64,000 bases of DNA from Aphrocallistes beatrix (Eukaryota > Porifera > Hexactinellida > Sceptrulophora > Aphrocallistidae). Position numbers and translations under genes: made by a program. The first letter of the stretch is position 1. Every line of letters starts with the position of its first letter. This document shows positions 23,205 to 32,124 of this stretch, piece by piece. Under the pieces are notes generated by a model, which worked only from the letters and a program-made list of their open reading frames with translations, searched no databases and was not told where the DNA came from. The stretch is from positions 2,561,148-2,625,147 of the forward strand of contig OY725499.1 in assembly GCA_963281255.1 (NCBI GenBank), in the 5' to 3' direction.

Positions 23205-23528
23205 ATGAACTGGCAACCAGGGATGGAGATAGGGGAGTATTTCTTTTCAATTAAGCGTAAAGCGTTTTATGCCAAAATGGGCATGAAACATGTAGCCTCG
23301 ATCTTAGCAATGCAATTACCGAGAGATGTGCAAAACAAAATCAAGGAGAAAGTAACCTCTATCAATGATGATTTAGAACACGAAAACGCCCATGATCTCA
23401 TTCTTCAAGTAAAGACGGAACTCGTAAATGCAGGACATTCGCTAACGAAAGGAAACCGTAGTTTCGATACAGTGTCCAAGGTCGCAGTGGCTGAGAAATC
23501 TCGAAAAGTGAACAAACAGACCGATTAG
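23205..23528 (+). pseudogene. Gag-like region of the Gypsy element
   Basis: A 107-codon frame with capsid-like helices ('GEYFFSIKRKAFYAKMG', 'ILAMQLPRDVQNKIKEKV') ends in a stop at 23,526. The start is arbitrary because the upstream gag is missing. Gag packages the element RNA. Confidence 0.65.
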
Positions 23529-23574
23529 ACGATAAGAATAATTTTGATCTAGAAGTTAATTGGACAAAAGGAAG

Positions 23575-23755
23575 AAAATATCCACCAAACTCTCGGTACT
23601 ATGTAAAGAAACAAGAAGGCTGCTACATTTGTGGAAAAGACCATTTCTGGCGCTATTGTCCAGATAAAAGATGCGCCAAATGTGGAGAGAGAGGACATAC
23701 TATGCGGGATTGTAAGGGTAATCCCACATCCTCCAAGGAAATCAAGTAATGGCGG
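23575..23755 (+). pseudogene. Tandem CCHC zinc knuckles
   Basis: 'CYICGKDHFWRYC' and 'CAKCGERGHTMRDC' form two retroviral-type knuckles at about 23,620-23,715: the second is canonical CX2CX4HX4C, the first has a slightly altered spacing. They bind nucleic acid at the end of gag, and lie in a different frame from the gag piece upstream. Confidence 0.8.
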
Positions 23756-24260
23756 CAGAACCCAGGCCAGGAGAGGTAGGAATGTCAGTAATCTTACCAA
23801 TCAGACTGTCGGGTGAACATGTCAATGCGTTACTTGACAGCGGAGCGAGCCCTTCGGTCATAGATAGAAGAACAGTGCACGATTTAGGACTAGAGCAATT
23901 CATTGATGTTAGAGAAGGCGAAGTATTTGCGAAGTATAGGTTGTAGCATAAACCAGTAGAAGTGATCGGGAGTATCAAACTTACAGTAGACTTGGGCGAT
24001 CAACAAACGTTAGAACATAAGTTCGAAGTAATTACTGAGACCGGACCGACCTGTATATTGGGACGTAACTTCCTCAAGAGGTTTTGGTACAACCGAATTC
24101 GATTGGGCAAAAAATCAAGTACGCCTAGGGGAAGTATGGAAAACACCGCAAGTAAGAGTGGATGGAGGCTAGCCACTATCAAGAGCAAGTGTAGCCGCTA
24201 TAGAGAACTTCGAAGCGGACCGAACCATTGGCGAATTACAGGACGGTTTCATAATTTGTA
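23749..24260 (+). pseudogene. Retropepsin-like protease region, broken
   Basis: 'NALLDSGASPSVIDRR' near 23,825-23,870 carries the D-S-G-A active site of retrotransposon aspartic proteases. The frame stops at 23,944 and resumes at 23,962 with 'ITETGPTCILGRNFLKRF', matching the family's C-terminal I-L-G-x-x-F-L motif. Confidence 0.75.
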
Positions 24261-24399
24261 GGAGGTTATCCGATCAACAGCGTTTATTAATAATTGAACT
24301 CCAGTCCTGAACAAATACTGCAACATCTTCGCTATTAATTAAAAAAAAAACAACCCAACAAAAGGAATTAAGCACCTGATTGTTACAGGTGACGCACAC

Positions 24400-25270
24400 C
24401 CGATTAAGCAGAGACCTTATCCAGTAAACCCTGAAATGGAAAATGAAATCGGCAGATAGGTAGCGGAGATGCTCCAGAATGACATTTGTCGCCCCTCAGA
24501 TTCTCCTTGGACCAGCAGTGTTATTAGTCACTAAACGAGATGGCTCCAAAAGGTTTGTCGTGGACTATCGTATACTGAACAATGTAACTCAAACGGATAG
24601 CTATCCTATGCCTAACCGTCGGGATATTCTGGACCTATTGAATGGGGATGTTTACTTCAGTACAGTGTAGACTGTGTCAGTGCCTATTGGGCGATCGAAA
24701 TAGCGGAGGAGGATCGACATAAAACTGCATTCGTCTGCCCCAGAGTTTTGTTTGAGATGAACAGAATGCCGTTTGGTCTTGTAAATACCCAGTCGAGCTA
24801 TCAACGGCTCATGGATACCACTTTCAGAACGTCAAGCATGCCGAACCATACATTGACGATATCTGCGTCCACTCTAGAACTTTCGAGCAGCATCTCGAGG
24901 ATCTCGAGTCAGTATTTCAGGCCCTGGGAAATGCAAATATTCAGCTCAGGAAAGAAAAATGTAATTTCGTGTTCAGGGAAATTGAATTCATTGGCCATGT
25001 AATATCGCACGATGGCCATCATCCCACGCCACGCCTCCTCGAGAAGATCCGTGATGTTCAATCACCTAAAAGGAAGAAGGATCTGCAGAGTTTTTTGGGA
25101 TTAGCGAATTTCTACAGGGATCACGTCCCAGGTTTTGCTCAAATCGCTGAACCCCTACAAAAACTCACTCAAAAGGAAATGATGTGGACATTTTACAACG
25201 CAACTGATAATGCATACTCCGCACTTAAGAGGGAACTTACTGATGTCCCTGTAATTTTGGCTTACCCTAA
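24400..25270 (+). pseudogene. Reverse transcriptase of the Gypsy element, frameshifted
   Basis: Fragments in order: 'TKRDGSKRFVVDYRILNNVT' and 'YPMPNRRDILDLLNGDVYFS' (24,535-24,665), 'FEMNRMPFGLVN' (24,752-24,787), an intact YIDD catalytic box at 24,849-24,860 in another frame, then 'IEFIGHVISHDGHHPTPRLL' and 'LQSFLGLANFYRDHVPGFA' (24,975-25,145). At least two stops or frameshifts separate them. The catalytic residues remain readable although the frame is lost. Confidence 0.85.
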
Positions 25271-25603
25271 TTGGAAAAAGGAGTTTCTCTTGCAAACGGA
25301 CGCCTCATCTATCGCTGTCGGTGCCGTACTGTCACAAAGAGATGAAGGACATATCAAGCCAATTTCCTACTTCTCTTCTGGACTCACACCCGCTCAGAGG
25401 AACTATTCCGCGGGAGAATTGGAATGTTGGGCTTTTATTGCTTCGAGTATAAAATTCCAGAAATATTTAGAGGAGCCCCTGGTGTGGTATTTTATCCGAC
25501 CACAATCCCCTTATCTGGCTGAAAAAGCAAAAGGATACTCGTGGGAAGTTCACACGATGTTTGCAAGAGTTAGAGGCATTACATTATCAAGTAGAATACA
25601 TTA
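25271..25603 (+). pseudogene. RNase H region of the Gypsy element
   Basis: 'LQTDASSIAVGAVLSQRDEG' and 'PISYFSSGLTPAQRNYSAGE' are the DAS and E motifs of Gypsy RNase H. A frame change at about 25,480-25,560 precedes 'YQVEYIKGKNNVTADCLSR' (N-x-x-A-D-x-L-S-R). Confidence 0.8.
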
Positions 25604-26451
25604 AAGGAAAAAATAATGTTACTGCAGATTGCCTGTCAAGATTACACTCAAAAATCGATGAAGGTATTAACGACGAAAATGAACACTTCGAAAGACATCT
25701 CTATTCTATCCTAGACGAGGAGGCTAACCTAGTTCAAAGGCTAAAACAGGCACAGGAAGCCGACGGAGTGGTAAGTACTGCATCGAATCAGATCAAAGAG
25801 AAGGGAGCGATTTCAGAGGGGCAGTTCAAGAAAAATTTTGGCATGGCGATTACCAATGGATTTATTTGCATTGGGCGAAAGATAGTTGTCCCTTCCGCGA
25901 TGAAGCACGAAATTATTGATAGAGTGCATAGTGAAGGACATTTTGGTAAAGAAAAGACTACTCTTCTTGTGCGGAACAAGTTCTACTGGAGAGGTATGGA
26001 CGCCGACATCGAGCAGTTCTGCAGCTGTTGTCTTACATGTCTAAAGAATAAGTCCAGAAACCAGGCTAAGGAGGAACTAGTCCCTATAAAGGTAGCATCT
26101 AAACCGAGAGAGGTAGTTTATTTTGATGTCGCATATCTCCCGTGGTCTTCTGAAAATCACCGATACTTCCTTCTCAAGGTCGATGGATTCTCCAAGTTTA
26201 CAGAACTTGTCCCCATGCCAAATCAAGAAGCCGAAACAATAGTCAACGCTATATTAACTAATTGGATCTATAGGCACGGTCCGCCTAAAATTATGATCAG
26301 CGATCAGGCCCCGAATGTGAACGATGACAGACTCAAGAAAATGTTATCCAAATTTGGAGTTGAAAAGCATAGCTCTCCATACCATCCTCAACGGGACGGC
26401 CAGGCTGAGCGCGGAATCAGAAGTACAAAGCAGATAATGCGTGTATTCTAA
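25561..26451 (+). pseudogene. Integrase of the Gypsy element
   Basis: One open frame of 296 codons: RNase H tail, then the H2C2 zinc-binding domain ('HSEGHFGKEKTTLLVRNKFYW', then 'CLTCLKNK'), then the catalytic core with 'YFDVAYLPWSSENHRYFLLKVDGF' and 'GPPKIMISDQAPNV' and 'HSSPYHPQRDGQAERGIRS' (D, D and E of D,D35E). It ends at a stop shortly after the E, where the core should continue, and sequence beyond 26,452 follows in another frame ('NTTPNASTKYTPYKVFYG'). Confidence 0.85.
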
Positions 26452-26642
26452 ATGAACGGAATATCCAGACAAACAGTTGGGCGCTCCTGTTGTCGGAGGT
26501 TAATTACCTAATTAACACAACTCCGAACGCGAGTACCAAGTATACGCCATACAAGGTCTTCTATGGAACTGACCCGAGGCAGATATGTACAGCATCTGTT
26601 GATTTAGAAATTTAACTATAAATCTGTTCAGGAGTGGATTAA

Positions 26643-26758
26643 CCCTACTTGGACTTGGGGTCAAAGGTATAAATAGAAAATTCCCACTTTCATTTTCACT
26701 TTCAGTTCACTTTCAATTAACTTTCACTTTCACTTCAACATTCCAAGTCCAATTAGGG
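26643..26758. mobile_element. piggyBac-type MITE nested in the Gypsy element
   Basis: The ends CCCTACTTGGACTTGG and CCAAGTCCAATTAGGG are flanked by TTAA (26,639-26,642; 26,759-26,762), the hallmark of piggyBac. The centre is a CTTTCACTTT-type microsatellite. It separates the integrase from the C-terminal tail. Confidence 0.8.
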
Positions 26759-26833
26759 TTAAGGATGTTATTACGGTGAGAGGAGTTAGTCAATCAGAGT
26801 GTCAGCGATAACCTGGAACAATCAAGGGAAGAA

Positions 26834-27295
26834 ATGAAGAGAAACTACGACGTTGGGAAGTCTAATTCCGTAATTAAAGCTGGCGATTTCGTATTGATAA
26901 GAAAAAAAGTCAGGAGAGACTGCCTGGAACCCGTGTACAAAGGCCCTTTTTGTGTGCTAAAGAGGACAGGCCCGAATATCAGAGTACGGATTCACGATGG
27001 AAAGGAGAAGGTGGTCCGCCTTAATCGGTGCAAAAGGTTTATACATTATATGGGATTTCTGTGCAGCGATACAAACATGTCAAACCCTCCAGATCAGGGT
27101 TCTGACCCCGCCAGCGAAGGGGAGATCGGTTTATCAGACCAGGATGAAACGGATGTTGTCAACACAGAGCTTATGGAGGGACATGAAATTGGATTTACAG
27201 ATTTAACGGATTCTAACATTCTGAGATCGAGTCGTATAAGGAGGAAGCCTCAGTGGCTTCAGGAGGAACAATGGCCAGATGACTGGTCCCCGTAG
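26834..27295 (+). pseudogene. Gypsy integrase C-terminal tail
   Basis: 'KAGDFVLIRKKVRRDCLEPVYKGPFCVLKR' with 'IRVRIHDGKEKVVRLNRCKRF' is the GPF/chromodomain-like C-terminal module found after the integrase core. An acidic tail follows ('RSSRIRRKPQWLQEEQWP'). Confidence 0.75.
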
Positions 27296-27364
27296 CACTT
27301 CACGTTTTTGTAGTGCCCCCACTCGCCTCCCGTAGCGTCTCTTAATTTTTTGGAGGGGAGGTGA

Positions 27365-27567
27365 TGTTATAGTTGAGTATTAGTTCCCACTCTTGATTAG
27401 TTTAGTTTACACTTCGTTACTTAGATACTGTATTCGTATTCGACCACCCAACTAGATTAGACCAGTAGGATACTTACTCCTCTATTATTTACTTTCTGTA
27501 TTCTTTCAAAATTGTAATATTAAAGTTCACTTCATCTGATACTAACTTATCGTACTTAGCCGTAACA
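27365..27567 (+). repeat. 3' LTR of the Gypsy element
   Basis: The 203-bp segment starts TGTTATAGTTGAG directly after the polypurine tract GGAGGGGAGGTGA and ends GCCGTAACA, giving the TGTTA...TAACA inverted ends of LTRs. An ATATTAAAG-rich stretch precedes the end. No second copy was found in the window. Confidence 0.75.
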
Positions 27568-27578
27568 ATATGTTAATA

Positions 27579-27837
27579 CAGTTGAAACTGTTTTTTCTTA
27601 CTATTCCTTTTCAGATCAAAATAGTAAGAATAAACCGATAGTAAGGATAAACAGAATTAAGAATAAACTGAAGTAAGAATAAACTGATAGTAATAATAAA
27701 CAACTATAAGAACAAACCGCGAGTAATAAAAAACCGCTGGAATGTACTAGTAAACTCGGAATTTCTTACACCATGAAGAGTAAGAATAAACCGATTAGGA
27801 AGGATAAACCGATGTAAGAAAAAACCGGTTTCGACTG
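27579..27837. mobile_element. TA-flanked MITE, word AGTAAGAATAAAC
   Basis: The ends CAGTTGAAACTGTTTTTTCT(TAC) and (GTA)AGAAAAAACCGGTTTCGACTG are flanked by TA. The interior contains at least eight copies of (A)GTAAGAATAAACCG(A) and close variants. Confidence 0.85.
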
Positions 27838-27839
27838 TA

Positions 27840-28138
27840 ACTCATTAAATATTCATATTATTACGAAATCTACATAATATCATATTATTAAATATCCTAT
27901 ATTAACCGTTAAGAGCTAACCGATTGTTCTATTAAGCGGAGTATACTGTGATTTCTATAAGATAAATATGATATTCTGTATACCTTCTTTCCCTGAAAAA
28001 GCGCCCCGGTACTTATTTCTTTTGTGCACCTTAAATATTGACGAAGACTAAGAGATCGAGAGTAGAATACGAGCTAAAGGATAGAAAGAGATGAGAGTGA
28101 GCTATCACAGACATCTATTTTACTGTTATTTCAACATA
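27840..28138. other. AT-rich non-coding
   Basis: No gene seen. A lone MITE-like stretch (CCTGAAAAAGCGCCCCGGTACTTATT) near 27,995 resembles one end of the 18,539 family. Confidence 0.35.
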
Positions 28139-28376
28139 CACTCGAACCTCTCTTATCCGGGCAGTGCCGGACCGGAGGGTGCCCGGATAACAGAGGGTGC
28201 CCGGATAACAGAATTTGCCCGATAATGATTGCTGGAATTGTGGATAATGATTGCTGGAATTGTGGTTAATAATTGACTTGAAAATAGGACAATGCATATT
28301 GACTAAATGTCGAAAGGGCTGCCCGGTTGAGAGAGGTGCCCGGATATCGGAGGTCCGGATAAGAGAGGTTCGAGTG
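28139..28376. mobile_element. TA-flanked MITE, word CTTATCCGGG
   Basis: The ends CACTCGAACCTCTCTTATCC and GGATAAGAGAGGTTCGAGTG are flanked by TA. GGGTGCCCGGATAACAGA and GATAATGATTGCTGGAATTGTG are duplicated inside, and GCCCGG words recur. Confidence 0.85.
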
Positions 28377-28641
28377 TAGTTTGTTACAAATTAAACAAAA
28401 ATTGGTGTTCTGGTGATAATGAAAATTAATAAAGTTGAATTCAATTACGTTGTTAGATTTAGGAGAGATATTTATTAGGGTCTAAACTTCAAAACAGTTC
28501 AACACAATTCAGACTTCCACATTTTCTTAATCAAATTAATTTGGAAAGTCGCGGAAAGACTCATTGTCTCTTTGTAATCAAAATAATGGTTAATAGTAAG
28601 ATTCGGTTATTAGTACTTGTAGCAAGGGGCTAAGTCTTTCT

Positions 28642-29820
28642 CTATACGTATGTCACACACTCAATGCAATACACGTCCTGATTACTACACACCTCCACCC
28701 ATTGCATCCTATTACGGAGGTTCTTCTTGTCAAGCAACATATACTCAAACTTCATCCCGCCCAGCCGCCCATAGTGGATTCTATAAAATAGAAAAGAGTC
28801 TGTTCCCTCAGTATCAGGATACCTTGTAGACTTTGCTCCACTATTTCTACCAAACATCACTCCTGCTGAATTTATCGCTAGAGAATTGCCATACAAACTA
28901 TGGCTATGCTTCCCCATAGGATGCTGCCCCACGATGATATTCGCCCCAGACCTGGCCAGCTGATGGTTCACCACCTCTTTATACTGCTTAAAGGAGTCAT
29001 GGCTAGAAAGACCCCAGTTCACGCTTACTATTACCAGGCCAGCTCCTTTAACACGGAGCAACTGAATATCGTAAGGAGAGACAGGTGCGTAGAAAGCTGG
29101 TCGGTAAGTTGGATGTTTGGTCTTCTCTTCGCATTCTGATGCAACACAGTAGGAGATAACACCTACTCTCTTTCCCTGTGAAATATCTAGCACTTTGATA
29201 TGCTGCGCTTGTTCCCTTGTTTTTGCCAGTGCACCTTCTTGAGAGACTACTCCAGTCAAGTGAATTCCTGAAGTGCGGGCAGCGAGCATTATCTGTGGAA
29301 TCACCGACCGTATTCCTTCCGACTTCAATTCAGGCGCTGCTAGAGATAGGGAACTCACTCCAACCTCTCGCATTGTATCAAACTCAGACGCACTTAGAAA
29401 CGAAGTAAAGCGGTCCAAATCCATCCTATCTGCGCCATCAATACTTGATAATGCATGCACTACGTCACAGCTCTGGAACAAATCTTTTAACGCGGTTAAA
29501 TTATTCCTCATCTCACTATGGTACTCACTGACACTGGAATTGAAATCAACCAATTTTATGATCGCGGCTAGCCCTAAAGTAAAATAATCTCCAGTCAAAT
29601 TCCTCTCCATCCGTTTCAGTATGTCCTTGCAGGAGCTCTTGCTGCCATCTAGTTCTGGGGTCCAACCTTCCAAAACATTCCATTCATCCACGTCCACATG
29701 CTGAGTGATTGAATGTCTTAGATGAGTGCGATTCAAATTGATGTAACCAATTACTACCAATAACGCCGAACCTGTTAGCAGCAGTAATTTACATACTTTC
29801 TTGCGTAAGAAGGTTACCAT
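28642..29820 (-). CDS. CapA-like type II membrane protein, probable pseudoenzyme
   Basis: Single open frame of 392 codons. Residues 1-9 are basic, 10-29 form one hydrophobic signal anchor, and the rest would be lumenal or extracellular. Residues about 150-340 resemble the CapA/PgsA-like metallophosphatase fold (bacterial capsule and poly-gamma-glutamate proteins): 'LSLAAPELKSEGI' where the family has ANNH, 'VGVISYCV', 'VIVSVNWG' where it has HWG, and 'SGANIIVGQHPMG' where it has G-H-H-P-H. Several metal-ligand positions are therefore altered (ANNH to AAPE, HWG to NWG), suggesting lost catalysis; this is inference. UMPS lies 170 bp upstream on the same strand. The start is the only in-frame ATG before the anchor; upstream AG acceptors are weak. 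Fold assignment is tentative. Confidence 0.6.
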   Translation of the reverse strand: MVTFLRKKVCKLLLLTGSALLVVIGYINLNRTHLRHSITQHVDVDEWNVLEGWTPELDGSKSSCKDILKRMERNLTGDYFTLGLAAIIKLVDFNSSVSEYHSEMRNNLTALKDLFQSCDVVHALSSIDGADRMDLDRFTSFLSASEFDTMREVGVSSLSLAAPELKSEGIRSVIPQIMLAARTSGIHLTGVVSQEGALAKTREQAQHIKVLDISQGKRVGVISYCVASECEEKTKHPTYRPAFYAPVSPYDIQLLRVKGAGLVIVSVNWGLSSHDSFKQYKEVVNHQLARSGANIIVGQHPMGKHSHSLYGNSLAINSAGVMFGRNSGAKSTRYPDTEGTDSFLFYRIHYGRLGGMKFEYMLLDKKNLRNRMQWVEVCSNQDVYCIECVTYV

Positions 29821-29949
29821 TTTTAGATGTTTGAAATCTGTCGTCGACTGTTTTAGATGTCGCCAGTCCTAGTGTTAAATAGCACACCGAGAAGAACGTA
29901 TTAGATATGGACTGTGTAATTTATTTGTGATGTCAAAATTATTTAATGG

Positions 29950-29955
29950 TTTATT
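29950..29955 (-). promoter_or_regulatory. Poly(A) signal AATAAA of UMPS
   Basis: AATAAA on the minus strand about 36 nt after the UMPS stop, inside the 170-bp gap to the next ATG. Its position implies that UMPS 3' processing and the start of the CapA-like transcript happen within this short gap. Confidence 0.5.
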
Positions 29956-29990
29956 ATTAATCAAAATAAAGATATCCTAGACTCATTGAA

Positions 29991-31397
29991 CTAAGTAGTG
30001 AGAGCGCTATATCCTGCCTCAGCGTAGAGTTTAGCTGTCTGTACCCTGTCTGGTGCCTCCAGTATGCCTCTCCCTACTATCAGGAGGTCCGCCCCCCTCT
30101 CTCTAACTGCTAGGCTAGGATCGGTGTAGGTCTGAAACAGCCCATCTCCCCCTGACCCTGATAGCTTTACGCCGGGGGTGAGGCAGAGGAGAGAGGCCGG
30201 CTTATCAGCACCCTTCTGACAGATCAACCCTGCCACACAGTCGCTGTACTCCTCTGCTAGCTGTAGAGTGGAATGGGTGTAGTCCTTGGTGATCAGGTTA
30301 CCCTCACAACTCATTTCAGTGATCAACAGACACCCCCTGTCCCCCAGCTGTCCACACGAGGTCAGCACACGCCTGATAGCTCCCAGTACGCCTGGGCCTG
30401 CTACCGAGTGCACCGTAACTAAGTCAGCCCAACCTAACAGCTCGTACTGGCGAGCAGCAGTGCTGCCTATGTCTGCTAGCTTCCTATCTTCACAGAGGAG
30501 GTAGTTGTGCTTGACTGATAGAGTCTGTAACTCCTGAATGAAGGCGGGGGACGCGTGCAAGTCTTTGAGAGCATCAGTGTGCAGCTTTAGCATGCAGATG
30601 TACGGTCCCAGCTGCTCGGCGAGTTGCAACACCTCCGCGCACGTACTCACATCAGCGGATAGGACGAGGTTGCTCCTCTTCTCCTTCACCAGCCCCGCTA
30701 GCCTCATGGAGACCGGATGCTTGAGCGCATCAAGTCGGGACATCAGCCCCTTCTTAACAATAGGGATCTGAGCTGTAGGAGTGGAAGATCGGAGAGAATC
30801 CCTGACTCTTGCGATCTCCCCTGCAGACAGCTTGTGAGATTTCTCAACAGAATCTAGTATCAGGTCGAGTGTGAGCAGGGAGTGGACGGTGATGCCATGA
30901 CCTGCTAGATTCTCCACTCCGCCCTGCTGTCTGTCTAACAGCACCAGCGTGTGTGACACACACAGTCCCACCTCTCTCAGGTCTCGTACTGTCTCCAGCA
31001 CACTCCCCCCACTCGTGACAACGTCTTCTACCACAAGAATGCATTCACTCTCCTTATAGCTCCCCTCTATCTTCTTGCCCGTCCCATGTGACTTCACCTG
31101 CTGTCTACGCATCACCATGGGGATCAGTTTGTGAGAGGATATGACGCTCGCAATTGGGAGAGCCGCGAATGGAACCCCACATAATTTATCGAATTTTCCA
31201 ACCAATTTTCGATCAATTATTCCGCCCAACAGCTCACAGGCCTCATTTAAAATGTGAGGGTATGACACCAGCAACCTGAAGTCAATGTATACAGGACTGG
31301 AGACCCCGCTCTTCAGGGTAAACTCTCCGAACTTGATCACGCCAATATCGAATATTTTGCTGACGAATGAAATCATACTTGTATCTGAATCGGCCAT
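29991..31397 (-). CDS. UMPS: Uridine 5'-monophosphate synthase (bifunctional)
   Basis: Catalyses the last two steps of de novo pyrimidine synthesis: orotate to OMP (using PRPP), then OMP to UMP. Single frame of 468 codons, close to the usual animal length of about 480. Residues 1-215 are orotate phosphoribosyltransferase with the PRPP-binding motif 'LVVEDVVTSGGS' at 121-132. Residues about 225-468 are OMP decarboxylase with the catalytic 'CEDRKLADIGST' at 302-313 (D-x-K-x-x-D; Lys306) and a C-terminal 'LLIVGRGI' phosphate-binding strand. No intron, although the gene is multi-exonic in many animals. Upstream, a strong pyrimidine tract and AG (acceptor at 31,411-31,412) lie 13 nt before the ATG. 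Cytosolic enzyme. Confidence 0.95.
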   Translation of the reverse strand: MADSDTSMISFVSKIFDIGVIKFGEFTLKSGVSSPVYIDFRLLVSYPHILNEACELLGGIIDRKLVGKFDKLCGVPFAALPIASVISSHKLIPMVMRRQQVKSHGTGKKIEGSYKESECILVVEDVVTSGGSVLETVRDLREVGLCVSHTLVLLDRQQGGVENLAGHGITVHSLLTLDLILDSVEKSHKLSAGEIARVRDSLRSSTPTAQIPIVKKGLMSRLDALKHPVSMRLAGLVKEKRSNLVLSADVSTCAEVLQLAEQLGPYICMLKLHTDALKDLHASPAFIQELQTLSVKHNYLLCEDRKLADIGSTAARQYELLGWADLVTVHSVAGPGVLGAIRRVLTSCGQLGDRGCLLITEMSCEGNLITKDYTHSTLQLAEEYSDCVAGLICQKGADKPASLLCLTPGVKLSGSGGDGLFQTYTDPSLAVRERGADLLIVGRGILEAPDRVQTAKLYAEAGYSALTT

Positions 31398-31492
31398 TTA
31401 AAATGTAATTCTATGAAAATAGGAGACATGTAGACATATGGAAAATAATAATTTAATTTATGAAAGGGCTTAGAAAAGGTCGATTATATGTA

Positions 31493-31580
31493 AGTGTTTA
31501 GAAACCAGTGTATTTCGATTTAAGTTGACACAGTGAAAACTGTGTTAACTGAAATCGAAGTAAACTGGTTTCTAAACACT
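31493..31580. repeat. Near-perfect 42-bp hairpin with GAAA loop
   Basis: The arms 31,493-31,534 and 31,539-31,580 match at 38 of 42 positions in inverted orientation, with a 4-nt GAAA loop. Two of the four differences would be G-U wobbles in plus-strand RNA. It lies between ALG9 and UMPS. No target duplication or second copy was seen. It could be a tiny MITE, or a structured RNA element. Confidence 0.75.
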
Positions 31581-32124
31581 GGCGAAGAGTTACGATTGTA
31601 ATACAACGATACAATTCACTATGTACCCATCATTTGCCCAAATTATTTGAAAATCGCGTAATTAAGTCTCTGAATATGAAAATAGTTTCTTAAATTAAAC
31701 GGGTGTCCTTGCCAATCGTCGAAGCGTTGGAGGAGTGAATTTGGAAAAATAGTAGAGTTGAGTATCATTAGATACACATCTTTTCATAGTACAACCAATA
31801 AAAATACCCCACCTTCATGAAAAAAAATTAGAATGTTGAAATTTTTGTAAGAGTTACGTATATAACCTTTCAATGCTTTCAAATCAACCTTTTATTGTCA
31901 GATTCATACCCAATTTCCAGCCATTTGATGATAAATACACCGAATATCAAATTGTTGGAAATTGAGTGCTGAATATGACTCTGACAACTATTATTACCAA
32001 AACAAGCGATTACTATCGAACACAAAAATTTTACCACCTCTGCTAATGCCCTAGTTACATGCAACTTGTTTTAATTGTGTATGTCAGCCTTAATAATCTC
32101 TGTTGTACATTAAATTGTTAAAAA

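Larger units (their letters stand above)
23160..27567 (+). mobile_element. Ty3/Gypsy LTR retrotransposon, 5' truncated
   Basis: Plus-strand order gag, two CCHC knuckles, aspartic protease, reverse transcriptase, RNase H, integrase, C-terminal tail, polypurine tract (GGAGGGGAGGTGA) and a 3' LTR. That order (RT before integrase) places it in Ty3/Gypsy. No 5' LTR is visible, so the left side is deleted. Frames are interrupted in protease-RT and between integrase and tail, where a small MITE sits. No envelope gene is seen. Defective genomic copy. Confidence 0.85.

Noticed and set aside
28642..29820. Bacterial contamination as source of the CapA-like gene
   Set aside because: It sits 170 bp from UMPS in continuous sequence, shares base composition with its neighbours and has a eukaryotic-type signal anchor.
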